A stretch of 64,000 nucleotides of DNA from DAIDKA01 sp963726995. Its GTDB lineage: Bacteria > Pseudomonadota > Gammaproteobacteria > Steroidobacterales > Steroidobacteraceae. The position numbers and the translations under genes are program-made. The notes beneath the pieces are model-generated. The model saw only the letters and a list, made by a program, of their open reading frames with translations, was not told where the DNA came from and did no database searches. Where the stretch lies: assembly GCA_963726995.1 (NCBI GenBank), contig CAVSEP010000005.1:700910-764909 (forward strand). Reading direction: 5' to 3'. Below are positions 63,337-64,000 of the stretch, one piece after another (within the stretch, counting starts at the first letter, position 1; every line of letters starts with the position of its first letter).

Positions 63337-64000
63337 GAGAAGTCCCCCTGGGAGTGAGTATAGCGGTGGTCAAACCGGCCTCAGTTTCTCACCAACTATG
63401 ACGGTATATTGCAGAGTATTACTTGAATGTTGCAGACTATTTCGCAACACGCATTGCGGCGGCACAGCATTGCACCGATGCGAGGCACTCCAGAACTTCG
63501 GCAAAGCAGTATTGCCGCCCGGGAGCAGTGTCTGGCAAGGGGTGTCGTACACCGATGGAGAGAAATCGTCACGCCGGAAAAGATCCGTAACTATATGATA
63601 CATATGGTTACTTCCCACCTTCTCGATGGCAGGGGTAAGTGGTTGTATTGACAACAACTGGCCCGATGCCGCCCTGGTCATGCGCGCTGATCAATCGAGC
63701 GCCGATCGCGGTCCGGATTTCCGTGCGACACGAAATCGCGCGGTTTCGCAAGAGTTGAGTCGTCATCGACTCGCGGAAAGTCCGCAGAATTACAGTGTGC
63801 GGCCGCTGTTGCGGCAGAAACATCAAGAGCGTATGGCCATTTTTTAGGGTCGGCGAAGTGTTGTTGCGCCTGCAACACTTGCTTTTCGGATTAAAAAAGT
63901 GACAATGCGAACCACAATCTTTACAAGCCCCGCCTGATTGGGCGGCGGGGCGGTAATTAAGTGGTCGTCAACAGGTCTTGTTGTCCTTCAGGGGGTCTAA
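63337..64000. other. Long non-coding end region
   Basis: No gene supported on either strand. Short frames lack features. The end, CAGGGGGTCTAA, could be the ribosome-binding region of a gene beginning just beyond the window. Confidence 0.45.
63927..63951 (+). promoter_or_regulatory. GC-rich hairpin in the leader at the right edge
   Basis: GCCCCGCC (63927-63934) pairs with GGCGGGGC (63944-63951) over a nine-base loop. It is not followed by a U-tract, so it is more likely a leader structure than a terminator. Confidence 0.4.

Noticed and set aside
1..64000. CRISPR array or rRNA genes
   Set aside because: No regularly spaced short repeats and no rRNA-like conserved sequence were noticed anywhere in the window.

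Overview
The window looks like a chromosome segment of a GC-rich gammaproteobacterium. The strongest sign is the gene order thrS-infC-rpmI-rplT-pheS-pheT-ihfA-merR, together with rdgC, ppa, pbpG and a YccA-type Bax inhibitor gene. A relative of the Nevskiales/Steroidobacterales would fit the planctomycete-type DUF1592/DUF1552 genes, but that placement is inference.

Layout. 1-3315: end of an alpha/beta hydrolase gene, a membrane protein, tRNA-Asn and a class I aminotransferase. 3420-7121: uvrB, whose P-loop is split by a 557-residue intein carrying a LAGLIDADG endonuclease and an HTH domain. 7224-14582: tRNA-Val and the translation/IHF cluster. infC has a non-AUG start and pheT carries a one-base frameshift. 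14635-16698: a secreted trypsin-like protease and tRNA-Pro(GGG).

16699 to about 32100 is an accessory region beginning at the 3' end of tRNA-Pro. It holds an M48 protease, an AlpA-like regulator, a frameshifted dioxygenase, mobilisation genes (RHH/MobC-like plus relaxase), two copies of a RelE/HigA-type toxin-antitoxin module inside a 940-bp duplicated segment, a decaying two-component/c-di-GMP signalling cluster and an IS5-family remnant. Many genes here are frameshifted; no integrase was found.

32216-39133: two divergent outer-membrane barrels, then a tightly overlapped operon of a single-POTRA Omp85-like protein, a secreted protein and an NtrY/NtrX-like two-component pair, followed by a methyltransferase. 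39446-45018: a frameshifted cytochrome c, an adhesin-E-like protein, an SMP-30-like propeller overlapping a frameshifted carboxylesterase, and a DUF707 glycosyltransferase-like gene.

45381-55208: housekeeping and envelope genes (Bax inhibitor, rdgC, ppa, MFS, pbpG) mixed with enzymes whose catalytic signatures are altered: a DUF3857 transglutaminase with Cys to Ser, an S8 protease with Glu in place of His, and a GGDEF domain reading GAAEF. 55213-64000: an MBL-fold protein divergent from a DUF1592-type cytochrome/DUF1552/ankyrin operon, then a 41-codon peptide gene translationally coupled to a TPR-methyltransferase.

Several apparently functional core genes (pheT, carboxylesterase, DUF1552, cytochrome c) each contain exactly one extra base, so sequencing indels are a serious alternative to real mutation. 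The clustered, mixed frameshifts in 19-31 kb look more like genuine decay.
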